Shown here piece after piece: positions 9,567 through 19,164 of a stretch of 64,000 nucleotides of DNA. Position 1 is the stretch's first letter. Each line of letters starts with the position of its first letter. Both the position numbers and the translations under genes were made by a program. This DNA is from Sphingobacterium detergens. Lineage in GTDB: Bacteria; Bacteroidota; Bacteroidia; Sphingobacteriales; Sphingobacteriaceae. Location of the stretch: positions 248,001 through 312,000 of the forward strand of contig NZ_RAPY01000008.1 of the NCBI RefSeq assembly GCF_003610355.1, read 5' to 3'. A model generated the notes under the pieces. That model was not told where the DNA came from and searched no databases. It was given only the letters and a program-made list of their open reading frames with translations.

Positions 9567-10142
9567 ATGGATCTAATAGGAACTTTTTACAGTGATCTCG
9601 CAATTACGCCTGATGAACTGAATTCCATAAAAGAGAAACACCAAGCCATTACGATAAAAAAAGGTGATTTTATACTACACAAAGGACAGGTTTCAAATGC
9701 CTACTATTTAATAGAATATGGCCTTACACGATCTTTTTTGCACGACTACGAAGGCAACGAGGTCACGATTGGCTTTTGCAGCGACAACGATGTGGTTATT
9801 GAAGTTGCATCTTTTTTCCAGCGTACGCCCACAGTGGAAAATATTCAGGCGCTTACAGACACCAAGCTTTGGAAAATACGATTTGAAGATCATCAGGAAC
9901 TATTCCATCGTATTCCTGAATTTAGGGAATGGGGGCGTTCATGGATGGCAGCAGAACTGGTACACAGCAAAAACAGAGCTATTGCCATGATCACCGAACC
10001 CGCGACCAGCCGATACCTGCGTCTGATCAAAGAAAAACCAATCCTGATCCAGCAGGCTCCTTTAAAACATATCGCCTCTTATCTCGGCATCACAGATACC
10101 TCATTGAGCCGTATCCGAAAGGAAATTGTTCACGGCAATTAA
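9567..10142 (+). CDS. Crp/Fnr family transcriptional regulator
   Basis: 191 residues: a cyclic-nucleotide-binding-type beta-barrel (about 15-115, including KGDFILHKGQVSNAYYLIEYG), a dimerisation helix, and a C-terminal winged helix with HIASYLGITDTSLSRIRKEI as the recognition HTH. No cysteine cluster for an iron-sulfur centre is seen, so it is not an Fnr-type oxygen sensor. The barrel lacks an obvious intact phosphate-binding RTA-type cassette, so the ligand is unknown. Many Bacteroidota carry several such proteins as one-component regulators. It faces away from asnB and stands alone with a terminator; its target may be either neighbour, but no operator is evident. Confidence 0.9.
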   Translation: MDLIGTFYSDLAITPDELNSIKEKHQAITIKKGDFILHKGQVSNAYYLIEYGLTRSFLHDYEGNEVTIGFCSDNDVVIEVASFFQRTPTVENIQALTDTKLWKIRFEDHQELFHRIPEFREWGRSWMAAELVHSKNRAIAMITEPATSRYLRLIKEKPILIQQAPLKHIASYLGITDTSLSRIRKEIVHGN

Positions 10143-10174
10143 AGATTTTTCCTGTCAGCGAAGGTCCATTTTTC

Positions 10175-10200
10175 AAATCTTGCCTTAGGGCAAGATTTTT
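10175..10200 (+). terminator. Rho-independent terminator of the Crp/Fnr gene
   Basis: AAATCTTGCC, loop TTAG, GGCAAGATTT plus two more T. Perfect 10-bp stem, 33 bases after the stop. Confidence 0.85.
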
Positions 10201-10366
10201 ATCAAAACTTCAGCTTAATTTTATCTTCACATCCAAAGACAGTCCTCCTGGTTACTGCTCATTGGGGAGAAATTTGAGAAGATAAGGTATAACGCGAATC
10301 TTTAGCCGTATTAACGCAAAAAGATACGCATCAAGAAATAATCAATATATTCAAAAATTAGAAATC

Positions 10367-10828
10367 ATGGCAAAATTACACGCTTATTTAAATTTCGATG
10401 GGAACTGTGAAGAGGCTTTCACATTTTATGAGAAGGTTTTCCAAACCAAAAATCCGGGATACATGCGTTATGGTGACATCCCCACAGATCCACAAATGCC
10501 AGCAATTCCAGATGAGGCCAAGAACAAAATCTGTCATACAGCCATTTCCATCAATGGCGAGAGCATGCTTATGGGTGCAGATGTCGTTCCAGCTTTCGGT
10601 CAGCAGTACGTACAGGGCAATAATACTTATGTGATGTTGATGTGTGACAATGCTGAGGAAGCAAAAACCTTACATACCGCGTTAAGCGCCAATGCAAAAG
10701 TAGTGGAAATGCCCTTGGGAGAAACATTTTTTGCGGAACTCTACAGCTCATTCCAGGATCAGTTTGGCATCTGCTGGATGGTCTATTTTGGTGGCAGTAA
10801 AGACGAAGATTGCGAAAGCAAAGGTTAA
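10367..10828 (+). CDS. VOC family protein (PhnB/3-demethylubiquinone methyltransferase-like fold)
   Basis: 153 residues. The start HAYLNFDGNCEEAFTFYEKVF is the classic opening of the PhnB-like vicinal-oxygen-chelate family, and the end (FQDQFGICWMVYF) matches the usual closing strand. Two beta-alpha-beta-beta-beta modules are expected. Family members are usually small cytoplasmic proteins with no proven reaction; some relatives are glyoxalase or bleomycin-resistance proteins. The residues that would chelate metal are not clear here. Monocistronic, followed by a hairpin. A specific function cannot be assigned. Confidence 0.88.
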   Translation: MAKLHAYLNFDGNCEEAFTFYEKVFQTKNPGYMRYGDIPTDPQMPAIPDEAKNKICHTAISINGESMLMGADVVPAFGQQYVQGNNTYVMLMCDNAEEAKTLHTALSANAKVVEMPLGETFFAELYSSFQDQFGICWMVYFGGSKDEDCESKG

Positions 10829-10867
10829 TATAGACAGGTGCGCTGTACTATAAATTAGTTTACAAAA

Positions 10868-10893
10868 ATAGGGGCTTCTTTCGAGGCCCCTAT
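10868..10893. terminator. Hairpin between converging VOC and HopJ genes
   Basis: ATAGGGGC paired with GCCCCTAT around a 10-base loop. A T-run follows only on the minus strand, so it fits best as the HopJ terminator while also blocking the plus strand. Confidence 0.7.
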
Positions 10894-10972
10894 ATATTTG
10901 ATCGGATCGTGTACAGATCCTGCAATGGCAGTTGGCTTATATTTGATTCAAATGAATGATCACATCCCCGAC

Positions 10973-11308
10973 TTATTTATCAGTCAATACATCCGCCTCA
11001 AAAACAACCCCATCCCAGCCATTTGCCATAAACTGGCGGATATTTTGATGCCCCTCACCTACGGGGTTATCCAATACATTCTGATAATGCTCAGCAAACA
11101 AGAGCAGGGTATCTGCGACTGAAAGCTCATTTAGTTTGGCAAAATGCAATACTTTTGCGCTCCCCTGATTTTCCGTTGCAGAGTTTTTCAGATTTCCATT
11201 TTGAAATGGCGTTGGACTATAGGTATACTGTTCTGCGATATGATCCAAAACTTCCTGAAACTGAAGCTGGCTTCCCTTTGACTTCGCTAATAATTCTTCT
11301 GTTTTCAT
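10973..11308 (-). CDS. HopJ type III effector-family protein
   Basis: 111 residues. The segments YTYSPTPFQNG, NQGSAKVLHFAKLN, ADTLLLFAEHYQ and HQNIRQFMANGWDGVVF match the HopJ family (named from Pseudomonas syringae HopPmaJ) along the whole length. The family is widespread in free-living bacteria without a type III system, so the name should not be taken to mean secretion or virulence; no secretion signal is visible. It is 73 bases downstream of the UbiD-family gene on the same strand and may be co-transcribed. Real function unknown, probably cytoplasmic. Confidence 0.87.
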   Translation of the reverse strand: MKTEELLAKSKGSQLQFQEVLDHIAEQYTYSPTPFQNGNLKNSATENQGSAKVLHFAKLNELSVADTLLLFAEHYQNVLDNPVGEGHQNIRQFMANGWDGVVFEADVLTDK

Positions 11309-11381
11309 CAGATTAAATTGTATATGCTTTTTGCTAATTGTTTATTAAAGTTCTTTGTCTTTAGCCTTTCCTACTGAATTT

Positions 11382-13220
11382 CTAAATAATTCCATGGAGT
11401 GACCCGCCTTTTGCACCCAATTGATCAACCCGTTTTTCAACAACTTCATCTTTAATCAATGCGGGTGCATGATGCGGTTTAGTGCGTGCGTCAATAATAA
11501 TCGGCCCTTCACAGCCCCAATGTTTGAACGTTGTAAAACTCTTAATCCCATAGATATCAAATGCTGGGTTACTTCGTGTAAAGGTTGTCCAGACAAAGTT
11601 ATTAACTGTCTCTGCTGTAAAACTGGCATCGTCGCACAGTACCAGCAGCGGAAAACCTTCCCATGCCAGCCCTTCAGCCGCACGGCACCATTCCCCGATT
11701 ATCGCAGTTTCATCTCCATAGGCCGTAAAAGCTTGCCCATCGATCGCCAAGACACCCGGCATCACCAGCTTCGCTTGGTTAAATGGCCTTGGCAGATCAA
11801 AATTTGCAGGTAGCTCTCGTGCAAGCTCCCTTTTCTTTGTTCCCGCAGCTGCAAATACGACCTTCGAACCCGCATTTAATCCATCGCCCGAATAATCCAA
11901 AGTATCTATGGTTGTATTTGTTTGAAAATGAAGATCCCGCGCAGGATCAATCCGTTCCAGAATATGTCCAAAAAATGCTGGAATATCATAGATATCCAAT
12001 TTGGGATTATCCTCATATGCCGAAATAAAAAGATATTTGGCCAAGCTCAGTTGGTTTTTTCCAAGAATCTGATTGGCAATGGTTAAAATCTCCTGTGGAC
12101 GGTCCACACGTTGATAAGGAGTATAACGCTCTGATCCTATCGCAAACAATAAGGGATGTACCCCTGCCGCGTCCACCGCATTGACGGCATGCAGGCCTGA
12201 GATTTCCTGAGGAATTGCTGCCCCTGTGATTTCGTGAATAAGCGCTCCAAAGCTAGTATCTTCCTGCGGTGGTCGCCCTACCACTGTAAATGACCAGATC
12301 GGATCCTTCTTATGGTATACATTATGCACCTTCATCAAGGGGAAAGGATGGGTAAGACTATAATAGCCTATATGATCCCCAAAAGGTCCCTCCGGTTTAT
12401 TCTCATTAGGATAAACGGTACCTGTAATCACAAAATCCGCATCCGCTGAAATACAAAAACCTTCGTCGTCGTAAAAATAGCGGAACCGTCTATTGCCTAA
12501 AGCACCAGCGAAGATCATTTCAGAAAGACCTTCTGGAAGTGGCATGACTGCAGACAGAGGATGCGCAGGTGGGCCACCCACAAAAATACTTACCTTAAGC
12601 GGCACACCAAGTTCATTGGCCTTTGTCTGATGAATACCGATTCCGCGGTGCAGTTGGTAGTGCAATCCTATTTCCCGGTCCGGAATATAATCGTTGCCTG
12701 AAAGCTGAATCCGATACATCCCCAGGTTGGCATGCATGATCCCCGGCTTATTTACATCTTCCGTATAGACCTGTGGCATGGTGACAAAAGCACCACCATC
12801 CATTGGCCAGTTAACAATTTGAGGAAGCTTACTGATGCTTGTTTTACCGTGTAGGATTGGAGCGCCCGACTTCTTTTTCCAAGGCAAGGCACCTAGCGCA
12901 GTCATGGATGAACCGATATATTGAAATGGATTTTTTAACACAGCACCCGGGTTCATCTTGACATCCACCAACTTTTTAAGATGATCCAACGAATCACGAA
13001 ACATAAACTTCGAACGGTCCAATGTACCAAAGAGATTGGATACAGCCGGAAATTCCGAACCTTTGATATTTTCAAAATACAATGCTGGTCCCTCGACATC
13101 AAACACCCGCATATGAATTGCAGCCATTTCGAGGTAAGGATCGACTTCCTCTTTAATCCGGATTAAATGACCATGTTTTTCAAGATCCGCAACACATGCT
13201 GCTAGACTATTGTATCCCAT
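11382..13220 (-). CDS. UbiD family decarboxylase
   Basis: 612 residues. UbiD enzymes use prenylated FMN to decarboxylate aromatic or unsaturated acids. Typical segments are visible: EGPALYFENIKG near residue 38, the EGPFGDHIGYYS block containing a conserved active-site Glu, VVGRPPQEDTSFG, and GIHAVN-type LHAVNAVDAAGVHPLLFAIG. Length fits the longer Bacteroidota group, which is often labelled menaquinone biosynthesis decarboxylase; that role is not shown here because no men or mqn gene is nearby. The partner that makes the cofactor (UbiX) is also not in the window. The DNA is mildly GC-richer than its surroundings. Cytoplasmic. Confidence 0.9.
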   Translation of the reverse strand: MGYNSLAACVADLEKHGHLIRIKEEVDPYLEMAAIHMRVFDVEGPALYFENIKGSEFPAVSNLFGTLDRSKFMFRDSLDHLKKLVDVKMNPGAVLKNPFQYIGSSMTALGALPWKKKSGAPILHGKTSISKLPQIVNWPMDGGAFVTMPQVYTEDVNKPGIMHANLGMYRIQLSGNDYIPDREIGLHYQLHRGIGIHQTKANELGVPLKVSIFVGGPPAHPLSAVMPLPEGLSEMIFAGALGNRRFRYFYDDEGFCISADADFVITGTVYPNENKPEGPFGDHIGYYSLTHPFPLMKVHNVYHKKDPIWSFTVVGRPPQEDTSFGALIHEITGAAIPQEISGLHAVNAVDAAGVHPLLFAIGSERYTPYQRVDRPQEILTIANQILGKNQLSLAKYLFISAYEDNPKLDIYDIPAFFGHILERIDPARDLHFQTNTTIDTLDYSGDGLNAGSKVVFAAAGTKKRELARELPANFDLPRPFNQAKLVMPGVLAIDGQAFTAYGDETAIIGEWCRAAEGLAWEGFPLLVLCDDASFTAETVNNFVWTTFTRSNPAFDIYGIKSFTTFKHWGCEGPIIIDARTKPHHAPALIKDEVVEKRVDQLGAKGGSLHGII

Positions 13221-13449
13221 ATATTAAATCTGTATCAACGCGTTAATCCACAAATTTAACAGAATAATTTAGAAGTAAATAATTATTCACCCCTGTTTAT
13301 CTCCATGGGAACTACAAATGCTTTATATAAAAAGCATAAACTCACAAACCAAAAAAAACTTATAGCGACAAGCATCAAAAGCAAGCAAAAAAGCATCAAA
13401 ACGAAGCATGCAGCAGGTTTTCGTTAGTCGTTAGACCATTCAGAAAAAC

Positions 13450-14319
13450 TCAGGTATCCATACTGACATAGGCTTTCAGTGGCGTAAATTCAAAGGACTG
13501 GACCTTCTGCCAAGTTGAATTGTCCACATTTTTTTCATAATAGAGTACCCGTCTAAATTCATCGATATCTTCCTTATTGATATCGTTGAACCGGCTCAGC
13601 AATAGCTTCGCAAAAAATTTGTTCACGCCGATCTCGCGTTTTTGTGTATCGGAAGTATAATTGAGAAATTGATAAAATAAATTCCTAAAGGTCACCTCTT
13701 CATGTCCACCGAGGTAAATCACCTCAGATATAAAGTTACCTTCCCAGGGCATTTCCCGAAGCCAACGGTAGACATCCAATAAGGGTAAGGGATGAAATTT
13801 CAGGGAGGCGACCCAGTTCCAATAGAATATCGTCTGCCGTTTAGCAAGTTTGCTAAAAATTCGGTTCAGCACACTTTCCTTACCAATAACGCTACTTTTA
13901 ACCACAATGGTGTACTGTACGCGCAAAGCTTCCAATAGATTCCGGACAGGTTCTAAAAAATGCTCATCCATCAGCCGGGCCACATAGATTACACGGTTAT
14001 TGCCCGCCCGTCTACAGATTTCAACAAAATTACGAAGACCCAGTAGTTCCAGCTGAAGCTGGATATCGTTATCCAAGGTCGGAACCTGCGTAAAATAAAT
14101 TCCGAAGTTCAGGTTACTGATCTGAAAATTATCATAAGCGGGTCCCTTCCGCAACAAATCAAGTTCAAAAAGTCTTGCTGTCACTTTCTCCTTCACAATT
14201 TTATTAAAAATAGACAAGTTGCGCACCAAACCTGTAACATCAAAATCCTTCGTTTGTAAATAGCATGACGCCCGTCGTCCCAAATAGGTATTTAGCCCAC
14301 TAATTAACACCTTTTTCAT
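13450..14319 (-). CDS. NAD(P)-binding Rossmann-fold protein (atypical SDR/NmrA-like)
   Basis: 289 residues. The N-terminus MKKVLISGLNTYLGRRAS is a Rossmann start in which the GxxGxxG loop is degenerate (first Gly replaced, S-G-L-N-T-Y-L-G). FDVTGLVRN and ELDLLR follow as in extended or atypical SDRs that bind NAD(P). No YxxxK catalytic pair is seen, so it may bind a nucleotide without being a dehydrogenase. The C-terminal third (about 200-289) is charged and unassigned. Alone on its strand, with 584 bases between it and the divergent CRY-DASH gene. Related proteins are often labelled NAD-dependent epimerase; the reaction is unknown. Confidence 0.72.
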   Translation of the reverse strand: MKKVLISGLNTYLGRRASCYLQTKDFDVTGLVRNLSIFNKIVKEKVTARLFELDLLRKGPAYDNFQISNLNFGIYFTQVPTLDNDIQLQLELLGLRNFVEICRRAGNNRVIYVARLMDEHFLEPVRNLLEALRVQYTIVVKSSVIGKESVLNRIFSKLAKRQTIFYWNWVASLKFHPLPLLDVYRWLREMPWEGNFISEVIYLGGHEEVTFRNLFYQFLNYTSDTQKREIGVNKFFAKLLLSRFNDINKEDIDEFRRVLYYEKNVDNSTWQKVQSFEFTPLKAYVSMDT

Positions 14320-14903
14320 TCTTATAATTATTTCTGAGCACTCGCTTTCAATGGTATAAATGTGCTAGTTGCAGCCTTTTTTATTATTATTTTTTAAGTT
14401 AAGCATGAGACTACCTTTGGTTTTAATGAGTAACCAAACGATCGGCTGGATCTCATTTTAACTGTCCTATAGATTGCAAAAGCCCATGCTAGTTTTTCTC
14501 TTCAAATACGTTGACTAACTAATATCATAATTCTCTAATTTTAGAACAGAGAAACATCAAATAAGTTTAACACTATTTTTATTTTTCTATTTGAGCACCT
14601 GCCGTCAAGTCGATCAACAAGACTGTGGTCTATATGTTGGAGCACAAGACCGAGGTGGCGGAGTAGCTTTTTTTTCCCTGATAAAGAAGCAATCATTGAT
14701 CGTTTAGACTATTTTCTATACATGATTTAAGCAAAATGAAACTGTTGTCAGAAATTTATTACATGTAGCAATTCTGTCTAAAACCTATTCTTTGTCCTTT
14801 TTATGTCAATTCACGCCTAAATATTTTCACAAACACAATATCCTTATATATTTGTAAATCTTCTGAAAATAGGCTGCACTAAAAAGTATTTATCTTCACC
14901 TCT
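14320..14903. other. Intergenic region between Rossmann-fold gene and CRY-DASH
   Basis: 584 bases, AT-rich. It holds a promoter box for CRY-DASH near its right end. One frame on the plus strand stays open from about 14536 to 14707 without any ATG; its translation has a hydrophobic run followed by LSTC and then Gln/Asp/Gly-rich residues, which looks like a broken lipoprotein start, but support is weak. Nothing else is recognised. Confidence 0.4.
14847..14854 (+). promoter_or_regulatory. Promoter -7 box (TATATTTG) for CRY-DASH
   Basis: Full match to TAnnTTTG, 50 bases before the ATG. No clear -33 element. Confidence 0.45.
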
Positions 14904-16178
14904 ATGGACAAAAGGGCTACAATGATCTGGTTTAGAAATGATTTAAGACTTCATGACAATGAGGTATTTTATCAAGCCTCTGAGAAGAGTTCCTTCATCA
15001 TTCCTGTCTATTGTTTTGATCCCCGTTATTTTGACCGCAATCAGTTTGGCAATTTAAATACAGGTGTGCTGCGCGCAGCATTTGTGATCGAAGCTGTCAC
15101 TGCCTTAAAAGAAAAATTAAAAAGCCATGGAAGTGACCTACTGACCTATATTGGCAAGCCTGAGGATATTATCCCGCGTATTGCCCAAAAATATCAGGTT
15201 AATGAAGTCTATCATCATCGGGAAGTTGCACTGCGCGAGACCTCTATTTCCGAAAAAGTAGAGAGTGAACTCTGGAACAGCAAAATCAACCTTCGTCATT
15301 TTATTGGACATACACTTTACCATAAAGAAGATCTCCCTTTTCCGATCAAAGATATTCCAAATGGATTTTCCGTTTTCAAGAAAAAGGTGGAACGTGAGAG
15401 TTCGGTCCGTCAACCGATTCCTTTTCCCTCAAATTTCCTGACTCCCCCACATCTTGAAGACACCAAGATCCCCACATTGAAGGACTTAGGTTATTCAGAC
15501 GAGGAGATAAAATCTGTTGATGACATCTATCTATTGGGCGGAGAGGATACGGCATTGAGTATTATGCATTCGGTCTTGTCCACTTATCCGGAAACGGAGC
15601 AGGATCCTGTCATATTAGGTCCTTTTATCGCTGCTGGAGCTTTATCCCCGATCCTTCTTTACAACAACATAAAAAAATTAGGGGAAGGAAAAAAAGACAA
15701 ACGATTTGAAAAAATAATAGATATCTTACTTTGGCGGGATTATTTCCGTTTTATGCTCAAAAAATATCCTAATGTATTTTTCAAATCGCTGGGTACAAAA
15801 AACAGTACTACAGCAGATATTCCGGCGTTAACGATGAATGAGGAACTATTCGAAAAATGGAAATCCGGTCAGACAGCGCATGATTTCATCAATAGTACCA
15901 TGATACAATTGAAAAAGACGGGTTATATCCCCTATCAGGCGGGATTGATCGCCGCCAGTTACTTGGTACATGAATATCAGGTCAATTGGTTAAAGGGAGC
16001 ATCCTGGTTTGAAGAACAGCTTTTGGATTATTCTCCAGCCACCGTATACGGACAATGGTCCCATGTCGCTGGTGTAGGCACGAGTGAAAAAGATAACAAG
16101 GCTTTGGATTGGCAGAAATTGATCAAAACCAACTTCCCAAACGGTCTTCCAAAATTGGATGAATTATTCGCTAAATAA
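14904..16178 (+). CDS. Cryptochrome DASH / photolyase family flavoprotein
   Basis: 424 residues. N-terminal photolyase alpha/beta domain (TMIWFRNDLRLHDNEVF near residues 6-22, antenna-cofactor region) followed by the helical FAD domain. LPFPIKDIPNGFSVFKKKVE (about 144-163) and LLWRDYFRFMLKKYPNVFF are characteristic of CRY-DASH rather than class I CPD photolyase; DYSPATVYGQWSHVAGVGT corresponds to the NPxxQW-type region. CRY-DASH proteins repair pyrimidine dimers mainly in single-stranded DNA and may sense blue light. Cytoplasmic. Monocistronic with its own promoter box. Distinguishing DASH from other classes needs a tree, but the motif set is good. Confidence 0.9.
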   Translation: MDKRATMIWFRNDLRLHDNEVFYQASEKSSFIIPVYCFDPRYFDRNQFGNLNTGVLRAAFVIEAVTALKEKLKSHGSDLLTYIGKPEDIIPRIAQKYQVNEVYHHREVALRETSISEKVESELWNSKINLRHFIGHTLYHKEDLPFPIKDIPNGFSVFKKKVERESSVRQPIPFPSNFLTPPHLEDTKIPTLKDLGYSDEEIKSVDDIYLLGGEDTALSIMHSVLSTYPETEQDPVILGPFIAAGALSPILLYNNIKKLGEGKKDKRFEKIIDILLWRDYFRFMLKKYPNVFFKSLGTKNSTTADIPALTMNEELFEKWKSGQTAHDFINSTMIQLKKTGYIPYQAGLIAASYLVHEYQVNWLKGASWFEEQLLDYSPATVYGQWSHVAGVGTSEKDNKALDWQKLIKTNFPNGLPKLDELFAK

Positions 16179-16326
16179 ATCTTCGGCAGAAATAGATAAT
16201 TTCAAAACAAAAGAAATTTGTAGGGCCCTGTGGGGCACTTTTAAATCATGCTAAAAATGTTAAGAATTGGATAGATTTATTGATTAAATTATTCAATTTC
16301 AGTATTAGAAACTCTTTTTTTATTCA

Positions 16327-16334
16327 TAACTTTG
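16327..16334 (+). promoter_or_regulatory. Promoter -7 box (TAACTTTG) for sucA
   Basis: Full match to the Bacteroidota -7 consensus, 26 bases upstream of the sucA ATG, implying a short leader. Confidence 0.55.
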
Positions 16335-16359
16335 ACAAATTTCATAGTTTTAATTGTAA

Positions 16360-19101
16360 ATGGACAATCTGACATATTTGAGTAATGCTGATTCGGCTTA
16401 TGTCGATGGCTTATATCAATCGTACAAGCAAGATCCCCAATCGGTAGATTTCGGATGGCAAAAATTCTTTGAAGGCTTTGATTTCGGTCAAAATGCTGGT
16501 GGAACAACAAGTTCAGTAGGCGAGGCAACTCCTGAGCACGTATTGAAAGAAATCAATGTGCTGAACATGATCAACGGTTACCGTGACCGTGGCCACCTCT
16601 TCACTCACACTAACCCTGTTCGCGAAAGACGTAAGTACTACCCTGGAAAGGAATTGGAAACGTTTGGTCTTGCTGAGGCAGACATGAACACCGTTTTCAA
16701 TGCTGGTGTTGAAGTTGGCTTAGGTCCAGCAACATTAAAAGATATCCGTCAACTGGTTGAAGACACCTATTGCCGTTCTATTGGTGCAGAATTCAAATAT
16801 ATCCGTAATCCAGAAAAGATTAAATGGTTGCAGGACCGCATGGAAGCGGACCGCAATATGCCAAAATTCTCTTTGGATACAAAAAAGAGAATACTGAACA
16901 AACTGAACCATGCTGTTGTATTTGAGAACTTTTTGGGCACTAAATTTTTAGGTCAAAAACGTTTCTCTTTGGAAGGTGCAGAAAGCTTAATCCCTGCGTT
17001 GGATTCAGTTATCGAAAAAGGTTCAGAAATTGGCATCCAAGAGTTTGTAATCGGTATGGCTCACCGTGGTCGTTTGAACGTATTGACCAATATCATGGGT
17101 AAATCTTACAAATCCATCTTCTCAGAATTTGAAGGTAAAACCTATGCAGACGATCCTGAGGTAAACTTCGGTGGTGACGTAAAATACCATTTGGGTTTCT
17201 CTTCAGAGGTAAAAACCAACGATGGCAAATCGGTTCACTTGAGTTTAGCGCCAAACCCTTCCCATTTGGAAACAGTAGATCCAATTGTAGAAGGTATGGT
17301 ACGTTCTAAAATCGACTTCAAATACGATGGTGATTCATCGAAAATTGCACCGATCATTATCCATGGTGATGCTGCAATTGCGGGTCAGGGCGTGGTATAC
17401 GAGGTAACTCAAATGTCCAAACTAGATGGTTACAAAACTGGCGGTACAGTACATATCGTTATCAATAACCAAATCGGATTTACAACAAACTATAAAGATG
17501 CACGTTCTGGAACATATTGTACAGATGTTGCAAAAATCACTTCTTCGCCTGTATTCCATGTCAATGGAGATGATGCAGAAGCTGTAGTTTATGCGATTAA
17601 TTTGGCTGTTGAATACCGTCAAAAATACAAAACAGACGTATTTATCGACTTATTATGTTACAGAAGATTTGGTCACAATGAGGCTGATGAACCGAAGTTC
17701 ACACAACCGTTGTTGTACAAAATCATTGAAAAACATCCGAATCCAAAAGAAGTATACGCGAAAAAATTAATCTCCGAAGGAAGTATTGATGAAGCGTATT
17801 CAAAAAATATAGAAAAAGAATTTAAGGCGGAATTGCAGACGAAACTTGAAGAAGCAAAAACTATTGAAGTATTGACTGAAGATCTTCCGATGTTTAAAGG
17901 TGCCTGGGAAGGATTACGTCCGGCGAAAAAAGGAGAAGTATCGACAACTACGGATAAAACTAAAGTTGCAAAAGATCTTTTCTTGAAATTGGCGAAAGAG
18001 ATCACAACTTTACCTTCGGACAAAAAATTCTTCCGTAAGATTACTCGTCTGTTCGAAGATCGGGCAAAAATGATCAGCAATGATGCATACGATTGGGCAA
18101 TGGGTGAATTAATGGCTTATGCGACTTTATTGGATCAAGGCAACCGTGTTCGTATCTCAGGTCAAGATGTACAACGTGGTACATTCTCACACCGTCATGC
18201 AGTATTGACTTTGGAAGATTCTGAAGAGAAATATATTCCATTGGCAAATATCAAAGGTGGCGACAAATTCTCGATCTACAACTCCTTACTTTCAGAATAT
18301 GCTGTTTTAGGTTTTGAATATGGCTATGCCTCTTCAAATCCAAACTCGTTAACAATTTGGGAAGCACAATTCGGTGATTTCTACAATGGTGCTCAAATCA
18401 TCGTAGATCAATACCTGTCGAGTGCGGAAACAAAATGGAGACGTTCAAACGGCTTAGTGATGATGTTGCCACATGGTATGGAAGGGCAAGGTCCTGAGCA
18501 CTCTTCGGCACGTATCGAAAGATTCTTGGAACTATGTGCAGATGAGAACATGATCTTGGCAAACTGTACCTTACCAGCCAACTATTTCCACTTGTTACGT
18601 CGTCAATTGGTACGCGAATTCCGTAAACCATTGGTGATCTTTACACCGAAATCATTGTTGCGTCACCCGAAAGTTGTTTCTCCATTGAAAGACTTTACAG
18701 AAGGTGTATTCCAAGAAGTCATCGATGATGCAAATGTAGCTGCAAAAGATGTAAAACGTGTATTGTTCTGTTCTGGTAAAGTTTATTATGACTTATTGGA
18801 AAAACAAGAAACGGACAAACGTAAGGATGTAGCCATCGTTCGCATCGAGCAATTGTTTCCAATCCCGGCTGAGCAGTTGAAAGCGATCCGTAAAAAATAC
18901 AACAAAGCCAAAGAGTTTGTATGGGTGCAAGAGGAAAATGAGAACATGGGTGCATGGTCTTACTACTGCCGCAAACTGATGGGTACTGAAATTGCATTTA
19001 CAGGTTTCGTAGCGCGTAAAGAAAGCGGAAGTACAGCAACAGGTTATATGAAACAACACGTTGCTCAACAAGCAGAGATCTTAAATAAATCATTCGAATA
19101 A
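16360..19101 (+). CDS. sucA: 2-oxoglutarate dehydrogenase E1 component
   Basis: 913 residues, normal length. Thiamine-diphosphate enzyme that decarboxylates 2-oxoglutarate and passes the succinyl group to the lipoyl arm of E2 in the TCA cycle. Seen: the N-terminal E2-docking segment (SNADSAYVDGLYQSYKQDP, 8-26), GMAHRGRLNVLTNIMGK, the substrate/ThDP region HGDAAIAGQGVVYE, NNQIGFTT, RRFGHNEADEP, and the C-terminal TPKSLLRHPK and WVQEENENMGAW blocks. Codon use is strongly biased, as in highly expressed genes. sucB follows 63 bases later on the same strand, so they form an operon; no E3 gene is present here. Confidence 0.97.
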   Translation: MDNLTYLSNADSAYVDGLYQSYKQDPQSVDFGWQKFFEGFDFGQNAGGTTSSVGEATPEHVLKEINVLNMINGYRDRGHLFTHTNPVRERRKYYPGKELETFGLAEADMNTVFNAGVEVGLGPATLKDIRQLVEDTYCRSIGAEFKYIRNPEKIKWLQDRMEADRNMPKFSLDTKKRILNKLNHAVVFENFLGTKFLGQKRFSLEGAESLIPALDSVIEKGSEIGIQEFVIGMAHRGRLNVLTNIMGKSYKSIFSEFEGKTYADDPEVNFGGDVKYHLGFSSEVKTNDGKSVHLSLAPNPSHLETVDPIVEGMVRSKIDFKYDGDSSKIAPIIIHGDAAIAGQGVVYEVTQMSKLDGYKTGGTVHIVINNQIGFTTNYKDARSGTYCTDVAKITSSPVFHVNGDDAEAVVYAINLAVEYRQKYKTDVFIDLLCYRRFGHNEADEPKFTQPLLYKIIEKHPNPKEVYAKKLISEGSIDEAYSKNIEKEFKAELQTKLEEAKTIEVLTEDLPMFKGAWEGLRPAKKGEVSTTTDKTKVAKDLFLKLAKEITTLPSDKKFFRKITRLFEDRAKMISNDAYDWAMGELMAYATLLDQGNRVRISGQDVQRGTFSHRHAVLTLEDSEEKYIPLANIKGGDKFSIYNSLLSEYAVLGFEYGYASSNPNSLTIWEAQFGDFYNGAQIIVDQYLSSAETKWRRSNGLVMMLPHGMEGQGPEHSSARIERFLELCADENMILANCTLPANYFHLLRRQLVREFRKPLVIFTPKSLLRHPKVVSPLKDFTEGVFQEVIDDANVAAKDVKRVLFCSGKVYYDLLEKQETDKRKDVAIVRIEQLFPIPAEQLKAIRKKYNKAKEFVWVQEENENMGAWSYYCRKLMGTEIAFTGFVARKESGSTATGYMKQHVAQQAEILNKSFE

Positions 19102-19164
19102 AAACAATTTAAAATCAATTGCGTCTTATGTATAGGACGCAATTGTCAATAAAGAACATTATAT

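Noticed and set aside
10973..11308. Type III secretion effector suggested by the HopJ name
   Set aside because: The family is common in bacteria without type III secretion; no secretion genes or signals are present.
11382..13220. Assigning the UbiD-family gene to menaquinone biosynthesis
   Set aside because: No men, mqn or ubi partner is nearby, and the family acts on many substrates.
14536..14707. Possible lipoprotein remnant before CRY-DASH
   Set aside because: No ATG and only about 57 codons; the hydrophobic run may be chance in AT-rich DNA. Mentioned in the intergenic entry only.
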